Shown here: in pieces, positions 27,302 through 35,369 of the stretch | Position numbering within the stretch: the first letter of the stretch is position 1 | How the letters are laid out: the number at the start of each line of letters is the position of its first letter | NCBI RefSeq assembly: GCF_030682515.1 | Contig: NZ_JAUXOD010000011.1 | Coordinates: 93,608-157,607, forward strand | Reading direction: 5' to 3' | From: Hoeflea sp. | GTDB lineage: Bacteria; Pseudomonadota; Alphaproteobacteria; Rhizobiales; Rhizobiaceae | Length of the DNA stretch: 64,000 bases | Translations under genes and position numbers: made by a program | The notes under the pieces: generated by a model | The model's database searches: none | What the model was told of the DNA's origin: nothing | The model's input: the letters and a program-made list of their open reading frames with translations, nothing else

Positions 27302-27923
27302 GAGCAAGACGGGCATGACGTCCGATGATTTCCGCAGCCTTGTCGTCGCAATGGCCGCCGCAATCGAGGCCAATGCCGACCGGCTTACCGAGCTCGACAG
27401 CGCGATCGGCGACGGGGATCACGGCGCCAATATGAAGCGCGGCTTCCAGGCGGTTCTGGGCGAGCTCGACCAGCTGGCAACCAAGCCGGTGCCGGAAGCG
27501 CTCAAGGCCGCGGGCATGAAACTGGTGATGACGGTCGGCGGCGCCTCCGGCCCGCTGGTGGGCACATTGCTGATGACGCTCGGCAAGGAGCTTCCGGCGG
27601 ATTTCGATCGCCAGGCGTTCGTCATGGCTTACGAAAAGGCTGTGGATGCCGTGGCCGCGCGCGGGAAATCCCACGCGGGACAGAAGACCATGCTGGATGT
27701 GCTCTATCCGATCCTGGATGCCATGCGCGAGGGCGCCGATCCGGACGAGGTCGCAGCCAGGGCCCGGGCCGCGGCCGATGCAACGGTTCCGATGCTCGCC
27801 ACGCGCGGCCGGGCTTCCTTTCTCGGCGAACGGTCGATCGGGCACATGGATCCCGGCGCGGCATCGGTTGCGCTGCTGGCGGGCGTCGTCGCCCGGACGC
27901 TGCAAACACATCAAGGAGCTTGA
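27294..27923 (+). CDS. dhaL: dihydroxyacetone kinase, ADP-binding subunit DhaL
   Basis: 209 residues from MSESKTGMTS, whose ATG has AGGAGG 7 nt upstream. It shows the DhaL Mg-ADP motif DSAIGDGDHGANMKRGF, the loop GGASGPLVGTLLM and SHAGQKTMLDVLYP. DhaL holds a non-exchanging ADP that is rephosphorylated by DhaM and passes the phosphate to the triose on DhaK. Cytosolic. Stop is 3 nt before dhaM. Confidence 0.92.
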   Translation: MSESKTGMTSDDFRSLVVAMAAAIEANADRLTELDSAIGDGDHGANMKRGFQAVLGELDQLATKPVPEALKAAGMKLVMTVGGASGPLVGTLLMTLGKELPADFDRQAFVMAYEKAVDAVAARGKSHAGQKTMLDVLYPILDAMREGADPDEVAARARAAADATVPMLATRGRASFLGERSIGHMDPGAASVALLAGVVARTLQTHQGA

Positions 27924-27926
27924 GGC

Positions 27927-28313
27927 ATGAATGTCGGGATTGTGATTGTGTCGCACTCGCCCCTGGTGGCGGAAGGTGTCGCCGACATGGTGCGGCAAAT
28001 GGTGGGCGACGAGGTTGGGCTCGCCTGGTGCGGCGGAGATCCGGCCGGCGGGCTCGGAACCAGCGTCGAGGCAATCACCGCTGCTATCGACAAGGCCTGG
28101 TCCGATGCGGGCGTGGCTGTGCTGGTCGATCTGGGCGGGGCCGAGACCAATACGGAAATGGCGATCGAGTTCATCGGCGAGCCTCGCGCGTCGCTGATCG
28201 CCATCTGCAATGCGCCGATCGTCGAGGGCGCGATCATGGCGGCAACGGAAGCGTCGGGCGGCGCCCCGCTTGCCACCGTGGTGGCGACGGCCGAAGAACT
28301 GTCGCCCCTGTGA
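27927..28313 (+). CDS. dhaM: PTS-dependent dihydroxyacetone kinase phosphotransferase subunit DhaM (EIIA-Man domain only)
   Basis: 128 residues: a single EIIA-Man-type domain with the phospho-accepting His in VGIVIVSHSPLVAEGVADM and the DLGGAETN strand-loop. In E. coli DhaM is fused to HPr- and EI-like domains; here those are separate downstream genes. It receives phosphate from HPr and transfers it to ADP bound to DhaL. Confidence 0.9.
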   Translation: MNVGIVIVSHSPLVAEGVADMVRQMVGDEVGLAWCGGDPAGGLGTSVEAITAAIDKAWSDAGVAVLVDLGGAETNTEMAIEFIGEPRASLIAICNAPIVEGAIMAATEASGGAPLATVVATAEELSPL

Positions 28314-28335
28314 GCGGGTTGGAAGGACATCACAC

Positions 28336-28638
28336 ATGACGGCCAAGGCGGTTTCCGAAGTGATCATCACCAATGAGGTGGGGCTGCATGCCCGGCCTTC
28401 GGTGAAATTCACCAAGCTAGCCAAGACATTTCCCTGCACGGTGGAGTTTGCCACAAGTGAGGACGGTCCGTGGATCGACGCCAAGAGCATCGTCAAGGTG
28501 ATGGGCGCCAAGGCGCCCAAGGGAACGAGGCTTTTGTTGCGGGCCCAGGGCGAGCAGTCGACCACGGCGGTCGCAGCCCTGATCGCGCTGGTTGAACGCG
28601 GATTTGATGAAGGCGGCGGGCATGGCGAGCCCCAGTAG
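28336..28638 (+). CDS. HPr family phosphocarrier protein
   Basis: 100 residues from MTAKAVSEVI; the longer track ORF is a shadow of dhaM upstream. The active-site motif EVGLHARPSVKF carries the phospho-His, and DAKSIVKV contains the Ser position of HPr. The slightly long C-terminus (FDEGGGHGEPQ) overlaps the EI start. It links EI to DhaM and is a dedicated copy, distinct in location from a general PTS-Ntr HPr. Confidence 0.9.
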   Translation: MTAKAVSEVIITNEVGLHARPSVKFTKLAKTFPCTVEFATSEDGPWIDAKSIVKVMGAKAPKGTRLLLRAQGEQSTTAVAALIALVERGFDEGGGHGEPQ

Positions 28639-30226
28639 AATTTCCGGCCAGTCGGCCAGCGCGGGCTTTGCCCATGGCCCGGTTCACCTGGCGCGCAGGC
28701 AGGGGCGCGCCTACATCGCCAAGGCAACGCCGGAGCACGAGCTTCACGCGCTCAATGAGGCGGTCGAGACGGCGGCTTCCTCGATTGCGGCCGCGATGGG
28801 CCAGCTCGCCGGCGATGCGGCCGATATCCTGGAATTTCAACTGGCGATGCTCGAGGACGGCTCGTTTACCGCCGCCGCGGCGGAGTTGATTGCCTCCGGC
28901 GCCACTGCCCCTGCCGCGTGGAAAACCGTGCTGGAGGCCGAGATCGCCAGTTACCGGGCGTCCGGCGACGCCTATTTCAATGCCCGGTCGGCGGATCTGG
29001 CCGACATCTGCGACACCGTGCTGCAGGCCCTGTCCGGCGAGAGCGCCGAATCCATTCCGCCGGGCGTCATCCATGTCGACGAGGATGTCGCGCCCAGCCG
29101 GTTCCTGTCGCATGACTGGAGCAAGGGCGGCGGCCTTGCGTTGCGCAGCGGCAGCGTCACCAGCCATGTGGCGATGCTGGCCCGCGCCCGCGGCGTGCCG
29201 ATGATCGTGGGCATCGGCGACGCTGAAATTGATGAGGCGGCGAACGCCTTGCTGGATGCGCAATCGGGCGAGTTGCTGCTGTCTCCGGATCCGGCGCAGA
29301 TCGATGATTTCAACACCCGCCGCACCGCCAGCCGGGCGCACCAGCGCGACGCCGATGCCCTGGCTTCCCACCCCGCCGTCACCCGAAACGGCGAGAGCGT
29401 CCAGGTGCTCGTCAATATCGCCGACCCCAGCGATGTCGAGCGGATTTCGATCGACCATGTCGACGGCGTCGGATTGATGCGGACCGAATTCCTGTTCGGC
29501 GGCGCGCGCGGGCTTCCCGACGAGGAGACCCAGCTCGCCGCCTATCGCAAGGTGCTCGACTGGGCAGACGGCAAGCCGGTGACCATTCGCACCATCGACG
29601 CGGGCGGCGACAAGCCGGTCGAGGGCTATACAATTGCCGAGGACAATTCCTTTCTCGGCGTCCGCGGTATCCGCCTGTCTCTGGCCAAGCCCGAGATCTT
29701 CAGGGTTCAAATCCGGGCGCTGCTCAGGGCGGCCCCGCACGGGGCGCTGAAGGTGATGCTGCCGATGGTGTCCGTCCCGGGCGAGATTGACGCGGTGCGG
29801 GCGATGTTTGCCGCGGAGGCCGCCGACCTCGCCCAGGCGGGTATCATCCACCGGATGCCCGAGCTCGGGATCATGGTCGAGGTGCCATCGGTGGCGATCA
29901 CGCCGGCACGGTTCGCCGCGGCCAGCTTCTTCTCGATCGGTTCGAACGACCTCACGCAATATGTGCTGGCGGCGTCGCGCGACAATCCGAGGCTCGGCGC
30001 GCTCGGCTCGGCCGCCGACCCGGCCGTCCTCAGCCTGATCGGCACTGTGGCGAGCTATGGTCTGGCGAGCGGGATCGAAACCAGCCTGTGCGGCGATGCC
30101 GCAAGCGACCCGGACATGATAGGGTTGCTGCTCGATGCAGGCTTGCGCCGGCTTTCGGTGGCGCCGGCCCGGGTGTCGGTCATCAAGGCGGCGGTCCGGC
30201 TCTGGGCGCCGGGGGAGATAGAATAA
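28622..30226 (+). CDS. ptsI: phosphoenolpyruvate-protein phosphotransferase (enzyme I)
   Basis: 534 residues from MASPSRISGQ, a little shorter than the usual ~575. An N-terminal HPr-binding part has the start motif GQSASAGFAHGPVHL. The phospho-His is in SVTSHVAMLARARGVPMIVG. The PEP-binding barrel has VDGVGLMRTEFLF, FSIGSNDLTQYVLA and the Cys of SLCGDAASD. It feeds phosphate from PEP to the neighbouring HPr. The start overlaps HPr by 17 nt, with an alternative ATG 5 codons upstream. Confidence 0.9.
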   Translation: MASPSRISGQSASAGFAHGPVHLARRQGRAYIAKATPEHELHALNEAVETAASSIAAAMGQLAGDAADILEFQLAMLEDGSFTAAAAELIASGATAPAAWKTVLEAEIASYRASGDAYFNARSADLADICDTVLQALSGESAESIPPGVIHVDEDVAPSRFLSHDWSKGGGLALRSGSVTSHVAMLARARGVPMIVGIGDAEIDEAANALLDAQSGELLLSPDPAQIDDFNTRRTASRAHQRDADALASHPAVTRNGESVQVLVNIADPSDVERISIDHVDGVGLMRTEFLFGGARGLPDEETQLAAYRKVLDWADGKPVTIRTIDAGGDKPVEGYTIAEDNSFLGVRGIRLSLAKPEIFRVQIRALLRAAPHGALKVMLPMVSVPGEIDAVRAMFAAEAADLAQAGIIHRMPELGIMVEVPSVAITPARFAAASFFSIGSNDLTQYVLAASRDNPRLGALGSAADPAVLSLIGTVASYGLASGIETSLCGDAASDPDMIGLLLDAGLRRLSVAPARVSVIKAAVRLWAPGEIE

Positions 30227-30649
30227 ATGAAGCCGCAAACCGGCGAGGAGGCGATCCGCGCCTACAAGCAGAAGCTTGCGGCGATCGTCGACAGGCGGCC
30301 CTCTGGGACACGCCAGCGGCTGGCCGACGCGCTCGGAAAGCACCGCAGCTTCGTGACCCAGATCGCCAGTCCCAGCTATCTCACGCCTTTGCCCGCGCGG
30401 CACCTGCCGGTGATCTTCTCGGTCTGCCATTTCAGCCAGGCGGAGCAGAAGGATTTCCTGGCGCTCTATCACGCGGCCCATCCGGGACGCGTGGCCGGGC
30501 CTGCCGCGGGCAAGCGAACCCGGCATCTGACCGTAACCGCGCCGGATCTGGGCAGCGAGGAGCGCAACCGGCAATTTGACCATGCGGTGGCCGATTTTAT
30601 TCACCGTATGGCACTGGTTATCGCAAGCGATCCGGATGAGGAGGCCTGA
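30227..30649 (+). CDS. small HTH-like protein in the dha operon
   Basis: 140 residues, no named family recognised. The N-terminal half has a helix-turn-helix-like pattern (TRQRLADALGKHRSFVTQIA, about residues 27-46), like Cro/XRE-type DNA-binding folds. A helical segment (HFSQAEQKDFLALYHAAHPGR) and a mixed tail follow. It starts directly after the EI stop and lies 21 nt before dhaK, so it is part of the operon. A local regulator is the best guess, by position and the HTH-like segment. An adaptor of the kinase cannot be excluded. Confidence 0.7.
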   Translation: MKPQTGEEAIRAYKQKLAAIVDRRPSGTRQRLADALGKHRSFVTQIASPSYLTPLPARHLPVIFSVCHFSQAEQKDFLALYHAAHPGRVAGPAAGKRTRHLTVTAPDLGSEERNRQFDHAVADFIHRMALVIASDPDEEA

Positions 30650-30670
30650 CGGCCGCAAAGGGAGGACAGC

Positions 30671-31672
30671 ATGAAGAAACTGATGAATGGCACTGAAACG
30701 ATCCTGGCTGAAAGCCTTGCCGGGTTTGCCGCCGCGCATGGCGATATCGTGGTGCTGGATCCATCCGGCAAATTTGTCCGCCGCAGGGATCTCAAGCCAG
30801 GAAAGGTCGCGCTGATCTCCGGCGGCGGGTCCGGCCATGAACCGCTGCATGCGGGGTTCGTCGGCATGGGCATGCTCGACGCCGCCTGTCCGGGGCAGGT
30901 GTTCACCTCGCCCACGCCCGACCAGATGCTGGAAGCCGCCCAGGCCGTGGATGGCGGCGCGGGCGTGTTGTTCATCGTCAAGAACTACGAAGGCGACGTG
31001 ATGAATTTCGACATGGCCGCCGAGATGCTCAAGGACATGGCGGGCATCGAGGTCCTGCAGCTCATCACCAATGACGACATCGCGGTGGAGGATTCGCTGT
31101 TCACCACCGGACGCCGCGGCGTTGCGGGAACACTGGTGGTTGAGAGGATTGTCGGCGCTGCAGCGGAACAGGGAATGGGCCTTGCAGACCTCCTGGCGCT
31201 GGGCGAGCGGGTCAACCGCCAGTCCAAGTCCTTTGGCGTGGCGCTGACCAGTTGCACGGTGCCCGCCGCGGGCAAGCCGACCTTCGATCTCGGGCCCGGC
31301 GACATGGAGTTTGGCGTGGGCATTCACGGCGAACCCGGCCGCAGGCGGGCGCCCCTTGCCAGCGCCGACGAGATCGCCACCGAAATCTGCGAGGGGATCT
31401 GCAAGGAGTTCGGCGACGTCAAAGGCCGGAACGGGCTGCTGTTCGTCAACGGATTTGGCGGCACGCCGCTGATGGAGCTCTATCTCATGCACAACAGCGC
31501 CCGGCGGATTTTCGACGCTCACGGACTGAGGATCGCCCGGTCGCTGACCGGCTCCTATGTCACCTCGCTCGACATGGCGGGCTGCTCGATCACGCTGACG
31601 CTCATGGACGACGACATGCTGTCCCATTGGGATGCGCCGCTGCACACTGCTGCCCTGCGGTGGGGTGTCTAG
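30671..31672 (+). CDS. dhaK: dihydroxyacetone kinase, substrate-binding subunit DhaK
   Basis: 333 residues. DhaK binds the ketose covalently as a hemiaminal through a His, here in FGVGIHGEPGR. The N-terminal substrate loop ISGGGSGHEPLHAGFVG and GDVMNFDMAAEM are typical, as is the C-terminal GCSITLTLMDDDML. It works with DhaL and DhaM in the cytosol to make dihydroxyacetone phosphate, or a related ketose phosphate. Last gene of the operon, with GGGAGGACAGC before its ATG. Confidence 0.92.
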   Translation: MKKLMNGTETILAESLAGFAAAHGDIVVLDPSGKFVRRRDLKPGKVALISGGGSGHEPLHAGFVGMGMLDAACPGQVFTSPTPDQMLEAAQAVDGGAGVLFIVKNYEGDVMNFDMAAEMLKDMAGIEVLQLITNDDIAVEDSLFTTGRRGVAGTLVVERIVGAAAEQGMGLADLLALGERVNRQSKSFGVALTSCTVPAAGKPTFDLGPGDMEFGVGIHGEPGRRRAPLASADEIATEICEGICKEFGDVKGRNGLLFVNGFGGTPLMELYLMHNSARRIFDAHGLRIARSLTGSYVTSLDMAGCSITLTLMDDDMLSHWDAPLHTAALRWGV

Positions 31673-31923
31673 CGAAGACGTGCCCCGGGTGTGGCCGTCA
31701 CGGCCTCACGGTCCGACATGCACAGGGCCGTGGCGTTAGGCGACGGCGCGTCTTCCCCTTCTGTCATCACGACGGCGCGGCGCCAGCCGCCGGAGGCCGC
31801 TGACAGCCTCACGCGAAAATATCGAAAGATTGATATTCATCAAGGATCTGTCCGGACCGGTCAGTAATCTTCCTGTTGGAAACCAGGGAGTTTTGAGGGC
31901 ATTCAGGCCTTCAAGGATTGCGC
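31673..31923. other. 251-bp gap after dhaK
   Basis: No convincing gene (the 82-residue minus-strand ORF here overlaps the next gene and lacks support). A small GGCCG-TCA-CGGCC hairpin follows the dhaK stop and could help end transcription. An AT-rich stretch with AATATC / GATATT arms (31818-31837) probably holds the promoter of the next gene. Confidence 0.35.
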
Positions 31924-32628
31924 ATGCTGAGTCTGGCCGGGGACAAACTTCATCTATCGCGTTCGACGCTGCTGCGACTCGCATCGGCCATCGGCAGCGC
32001 CGCCGCTTTCGGCATGCTGGCGGCGCCCGTCACGCGATCGGCCTACTGGCCTTCGGCCTTCGCGCTGGCTTTCATCTACGGATTCTTCTTTGTTGGCGGC
32101 ACCGGTTTCCGGATCCTCATCGCGGTGGCGTTGCAGGATATGTCGCGCAAGGCCTCGGCGTCGTGGTCGGGCGCCACAACCGCCTCGGCGCTGGCCGCCC
32201 TGATCGCCGCGCTGCTGCTTTTCTTCCAGGGTAGGGAGGACGCGGCGCTCCTGCTCGCGGCCTATGCGGTGGCGATCAACGCCGCCTACATTCCGGTCAA
32301 GCTCGCCTGCGTTGAAGCGGGCTGCTGTCACGCCCATCGGCGCGACCGGCTCGTGATCCGCAACCATGACCTGCGCCATGTCGAGATTGTTGCGAGCGCC
32401 TTCGTGCTGGCGGCGGCGTTGGCGGCGATCTGGGCAGGGGCGGCCGGCCTGGCCGCCTGCCTGGGCGTGGGAGGGCATCTGGCAATCCGGCTTCTGTCGC
32501 GCTGGTCGCGCGACCGGCTGCCGGCAGCGGGTGCCCAGTCAGGCGCCCAGGATGAAATCAAGGGTCAGGAGCTTGTGCCTCTGGCGCTTGTGTTTGCCGC
32601 GGCCATCTGGCTGGCGGCGTGGTCATGA
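31924..32628 (+). CDS. polytopic membrane protein of unknown function
   Basis: 234 residues from ATG 31924 (the track uses a TTG two codons earlier). Six or so hydrophobic segments are visible, including FALAFIYGFFFVGGTGF, SALAALIAALLLFFQ, AAYAVAINAAYIPVKLA and LVPLALVFAAAIWLAAW. A middle loop has a Cys/His cluster, CVEAGCCHAHRRD, that could bind metal. Family not recognised. Two more envelope genes follow closely on the same strand, so an operon of three is likely. Confidence 0.72.
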   Translation: MLSLAGDKLHLSRSTLLRLASAIGSAAAFGMLAAPVTRSAYWPSAFALAFIYGFFFVGGTGFRILIAVALQDMSRKASASWSGATTASALAALIAALLLFFQGREDAALLLAAYAVAINAAYIPVKLACVEAGCCHAHRRDRLVIRNHDLRHVEIVASAFVLAAALAAIWAGAAGLAACLGVGGHLAIRLLSRWSRDRLPAAGAQSGAQDEIKGQELVPLALVFAAAIWLAAWS

Positions 32629-32654
32629 AATCGTGCATCGCAAAGGAGTCAAGC

Positions 32655-32849
32655 ATGCAACCCCAGTCGGAAAAAGAAACTGTCGATCGTTCGCGCCTCA
32701 AACTGCTGGGGGTCCTGGCTGCAGCGGGTGCATCTGGCGCCTGTGTGCAACAGGCTGAATATTACCCGCCGTCGGGAAGAGGAAGAGAGGTTCAACCGCG
32801 CACCACAGGGGGCGAAGGCGAAGGCGGCGGCGGCGGAGGTTCGCATTGA
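32655..32849 (+). CDS. short exported peptide with Gly-rich tail
   Basis: 64 residues from MQPQSEKETV, with AAAGGAG 7 nt upstream; too odd to match a family. The N-terminal part (VDRSRLKLLGVLAAAGASGACVQQ) looks like a Tat/lipoprotein-type signal with an imperfect RR motif and a Cys. The remainder is hydrophilic and ends in GGEGEGGGGGGSH. The stop overlaps the next start (TTGA), and the Gly codons supply that gene's ribosome-binding site. A small lipoprotein partner of the next protein is the most likely reading. Confidence 0.62.
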   Translation: MQPQSEKETVDRSRLKLLGVLAAAGASGACVQQAEYYPPSGRGREVQPRTTGGEGEGGGGGGSH

Positions 32850-34177
32850 GCGTCATGTCCATGGATCGCAGGTCATTCCTGGCAGCGGCGGGCGTCCTGG
32901 CGGCGGCGCCGCTGGCCGGGTGCGCGACACAGGACACGTCCGAAGGGGCGCTGGCGGCGGAGACGGTTCTGCCGGTGAAGCCGCTCAGCGCGTCCTCGGT
33001 CTATGTGCCGGGATACATGCCGGACAAGGCGCAGGTCGGCGGGGTTCCGGTGAAGGAGGACCGCTATTTTGCCCGTAACATCTCCGATCCGGAGCGGCCT
33101 TTCCGGCTCTTGACCCGGATCGGAATGAATGGCGAGATGCGGCAGACGCTGCTGCCGGCCTATGCCCATGACGTTGAGATCTCGCCGGATCGATCCGTGG
33201 GCGTCATGTGCGGGTTCGAGGCGACCGACCAGGTCGCCTTCGATCCCGACACGCTGGATCTCGTGGCGGTGGCGCCCTCTTTCTCAAAGGGCTGGCGCGG
33301 CGGCGGCCATGCCGCCTATCTCTCTGATGGCAAGAGCGTGCTCCTGTCGGAACGCGCGCCCCGGCGCAGCCTGAGCGGAGGCAAGATCGAGGATCATTAC
33401 GGTCGCATCACCATCCGCGACACCGATACGCTGAAGATCCGCGGCAGCTATTCCACCCACGGCATCGATCCGCACGACATCCGCCTGATCGACAATGACC
33501 GGTATCTGGTCATCGCCAATTACGGCTCGCTGCCGCGCGAGGGAGCGCGGGGGCTGAGCATTCCGCGCCGGGTGCCCGAAGCCTGCGTCACGATCATCGA
33601 TACGCAGAGCGGCAAGCTTGAAGACAAGCGCGTCACCGACCGCCGGGAGACCGAGGTCCGGCATCTGGCCGCGGGCGCGCTCGACCGGATCTTCGCGATC
33701 CAGGCGCGGCTTGGAGGCGATGCCGATCTGGCCCGAGACCTGCGTAACGAGCGCGTGGCCGATGATGAGGACATAACCTCGGAGCCGGGCATCGCCTATC
33801 TGTCCGCCGCAACGCTGAAACTGGCAAAGGGCAAGCCGCCACGGCGGATGGGAAGCCGGAGCGACACCGCCAAGATGCGCCACGGCCTGTCGATCCGCTA
33901 CGACGCCCGGAACGACCAAGCGATCGCGACCTATCCGAGTTCGCACCAGCTGATGGTGTTCGACGGCGCGTCAGGCGAGGTGCTGCATGCTTTCGACACG
34001 CGGAACATGGGCATGCGGTTTCCCTGCGGGGTCACGCTTCTGCCCGACGGTGTTCATTATGCGGTGACGGGGTACTGGGAAAACCTGTTCGTGTTCGAAC
34101 GCGGCAGCCACCGTCTCAATCGCGAGGCGTGCCTTTACCCGACGTTCTTTGGTCACAGCCACATCACTGCCGCCTGA
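32846..34177 (+). CDS. Tat-exported DUF1513-like lipoprotein
   Basis: 443 residues from a TTG with GGAGGT 5 nt upstream, coupled to the previous gene; ATGs at 32855 and 32861 are alternatives. The signal has the twin-arginine motif DRRSFLAAAG and a lipobox LAGC. The body has beta-propeller-like repeats (HDVEISPDRSVGVMCGFEATD, GIDPHDIRLIDNDRYLVIANYG, HGLSIRYDARNDQAIATYP), as in DUF1513 proteins. Those are often found near periplasmic iron or imelysin genes, none of which are here. Function unknown. The RR motif implies folding before export. Confidence 0.78.
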   Translation: MSVMSMDRRSFLAAAGVLAAAPLAGCATQDTSEGALAAETVLPVKPLSASSVYVPGYMPDKAQVGGVPVKEDRYFARNISDPERPFRLLTRIGMNGEMRQTLLPAYAHDVEISPDRSVGVMCGFEATDQVAFDPDTLDLVAVAPSFSKGWRGGGHAAYLSDGKSVLLSERAPRRSLSGGKIEDHYGRITIRDTDTLKIRGSYSTHGIDPHDIRLIDNDRYLVIANYGSLPREGARGLSIPRRVPEACVTIIDTQSGKLEDKRVTDRRETEVRHLAAGALDRIFAIQARLGGDADLARDLRNERVADDEDITSEPGIAYLSAATLKLAKGKPPRRMGSRSDTAKMRHGLSIRYDARNDQAIATYPSSHQLMVFDGASGEVLHAFDTRNMGMRFPCGVTLLPDGVHYAVTGYWENLFVFERGSHRLNREACLYPTFFGHSHITAA

Positions 34178-34331
34178 AGGTGGTGCCTGCCGGACGAGCT
34201 GAAAATGCCCCTGCCACAGTATTGTGCAAAGGCCTGTCAACGCCTGTTGCCAAGGACGATGCTGCGTTTTATCATTTGGTCAAAAATAAAACGGGTTCAG
34301 TTCACATCATCGTTCAACAGGAGCGTCAGCC

Positions 34332-35369
34332 ATGACCAGAATGACCACTACAGGCCGCCTCAATCTCCTCAGCCGTCGCCAGATTCTTGCCGGAACGGCC
34401 GCCGGTGCGGCAGCGCTTTCGATGCCTGGTTTCCTCACCAGAGCCCGTGCCGAGGGGCCGCTCAAGGTGGCCGCCATCTACACCGTGCCGGTGGAGCAGC
34501 AGTGGGTGAGCCGCATCCACAAGGCGGCCAATGCGGCCGTGGCTCGCGGCGATATCGAGTATGTGTTTTCCGAGAACACCTCCAACAATGACTATGAGCG
34601 CGTCATGCGCGAATATTCCGAGGCCGGTCACGATCTGATCGTCGGCGAGGTCTTCGGCGTCGAGGACGCCGCCCGCCAGGTGGCCGCCGACTATCCGGAA
34701 ACCGCCTATCTGATGGGCTCGAGCTTCCTGCCCAAGGATGATGCGCCGAATTTCGCCGTCTTCGACAACTACATCCAGGACGCATCCTACCTGTCCGGCA
34801 TCATCGCCGGCGCCATGACGACGTCGAAGAACATCGGCATGGTCGGCGGGTTTCCGATTCCCGAAGTCAACCGGCTGATGCATGCCTTCATGGCCGGCGT
34901 CAAGGAAACCGCGCCGGACGCCAAGTTCCAGGTGGCTTTCATCGGCTCCTGGTTCGATCCGCCGAAGGCCAAGGAAACCGCGTTTGCCCAGATCGATGGC
35001 GGCGCCGACATCCTCTATGCGGAGCGCTTCGGGGTCTCCGATGCGGCCAAGGAGAAAGGCATCCTGGCGATCGGCAATGTGATCGACACCCAGGCCGATT
35101 ATCCCGAGACCGTGGTCGCTTCGGCGCTGTGGCATTTCGAGCCGACGCTCGACCGCGCCATCGAGATGGTCAAGGCAGGCACGTTCAAGGCGGACAATTA
35201 TGGCGTCTATTCCTTCATGAAGGAAGGCGGCTGCTCGCTGGCGCCGCTTGGAACCTTCGAGGGCAAGATCCCCGAAGCTGCGATGGCGCTGGTCATGGAA
35301 CGTGAAGCGGCGATCAAGGACGGCTCCTTCGTGGTCGAGATCAACGACGAAGAACCCAAGTCCAACTGA
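34332..35369 (+). CDS. BMP-family ABC transporter substrate-binding protein
   Basis: 345 residues with a Tat-type signal (SRRQILAGTAAGAAALS) and the BMP domain start PLKVAAIYTVPVEQQWVSRIH. Further motifs are GHDLIVGEVFG, IGMVGGFPIPEVNRLMHAF and VAFIGSWFDPPKAKETA. BMP proteins bind nucleosides or related bases for a two-permease ABC importer. The stop overlaps the ATPase start (TGATG). The deaminase at the operon end points to a base or nucleoside as ligand. Confidence 0.88.
   Translation: MTRMTTTGRLNLLSRRQILAGTAAGAAALSMPGFLTRARAEGPLKVAAIYTVPVEQQWVSRIHKAANAAVARGDIEYVFSENTSNNDYERVMREYSEAGHDLIVGEVFGVEDAARQVAADYPETAYLMGSSFLPKDDAPNFAVFDNYIQDASYLSGIIAGAMTTSKNIGMVGGFPIPEVNRLMHAFMAGVKETAPDAKFQVAFIGSWFDPPKAKETAFAQIDGGADILYAERFGVSDAAKEKGILAIGNVIDTQADYPETVVASALWHFEPTLDRAIEMVKAGTFKADNYGVYSFMKEGGCSLAPLGTFEGKIPEAAMALVMEREAAIKDGSFVVEINDEEPKSN

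Noticed and set aside
28493-31645. 1050-residue minus-strand ORF opposite EI-DhaK
   Set aside because: Composition (Arg/Gly/His-rich) is typical of an antisense shadow in GC-rich DNA, while the plus strand encodes clear EI and DhaK motifs.
31736-31984. 82-residue minus-strand ORF
   Set aside because: It overlaps the start of the plus-strand membrane protein and has no recognisable features or convincing ribosome-binding site.
34285-34300. TTTGGTCAAA-like sequence upstream of the BMP gene
   Set aside because: No matching second half-site was found, so a regulator site is not supported.
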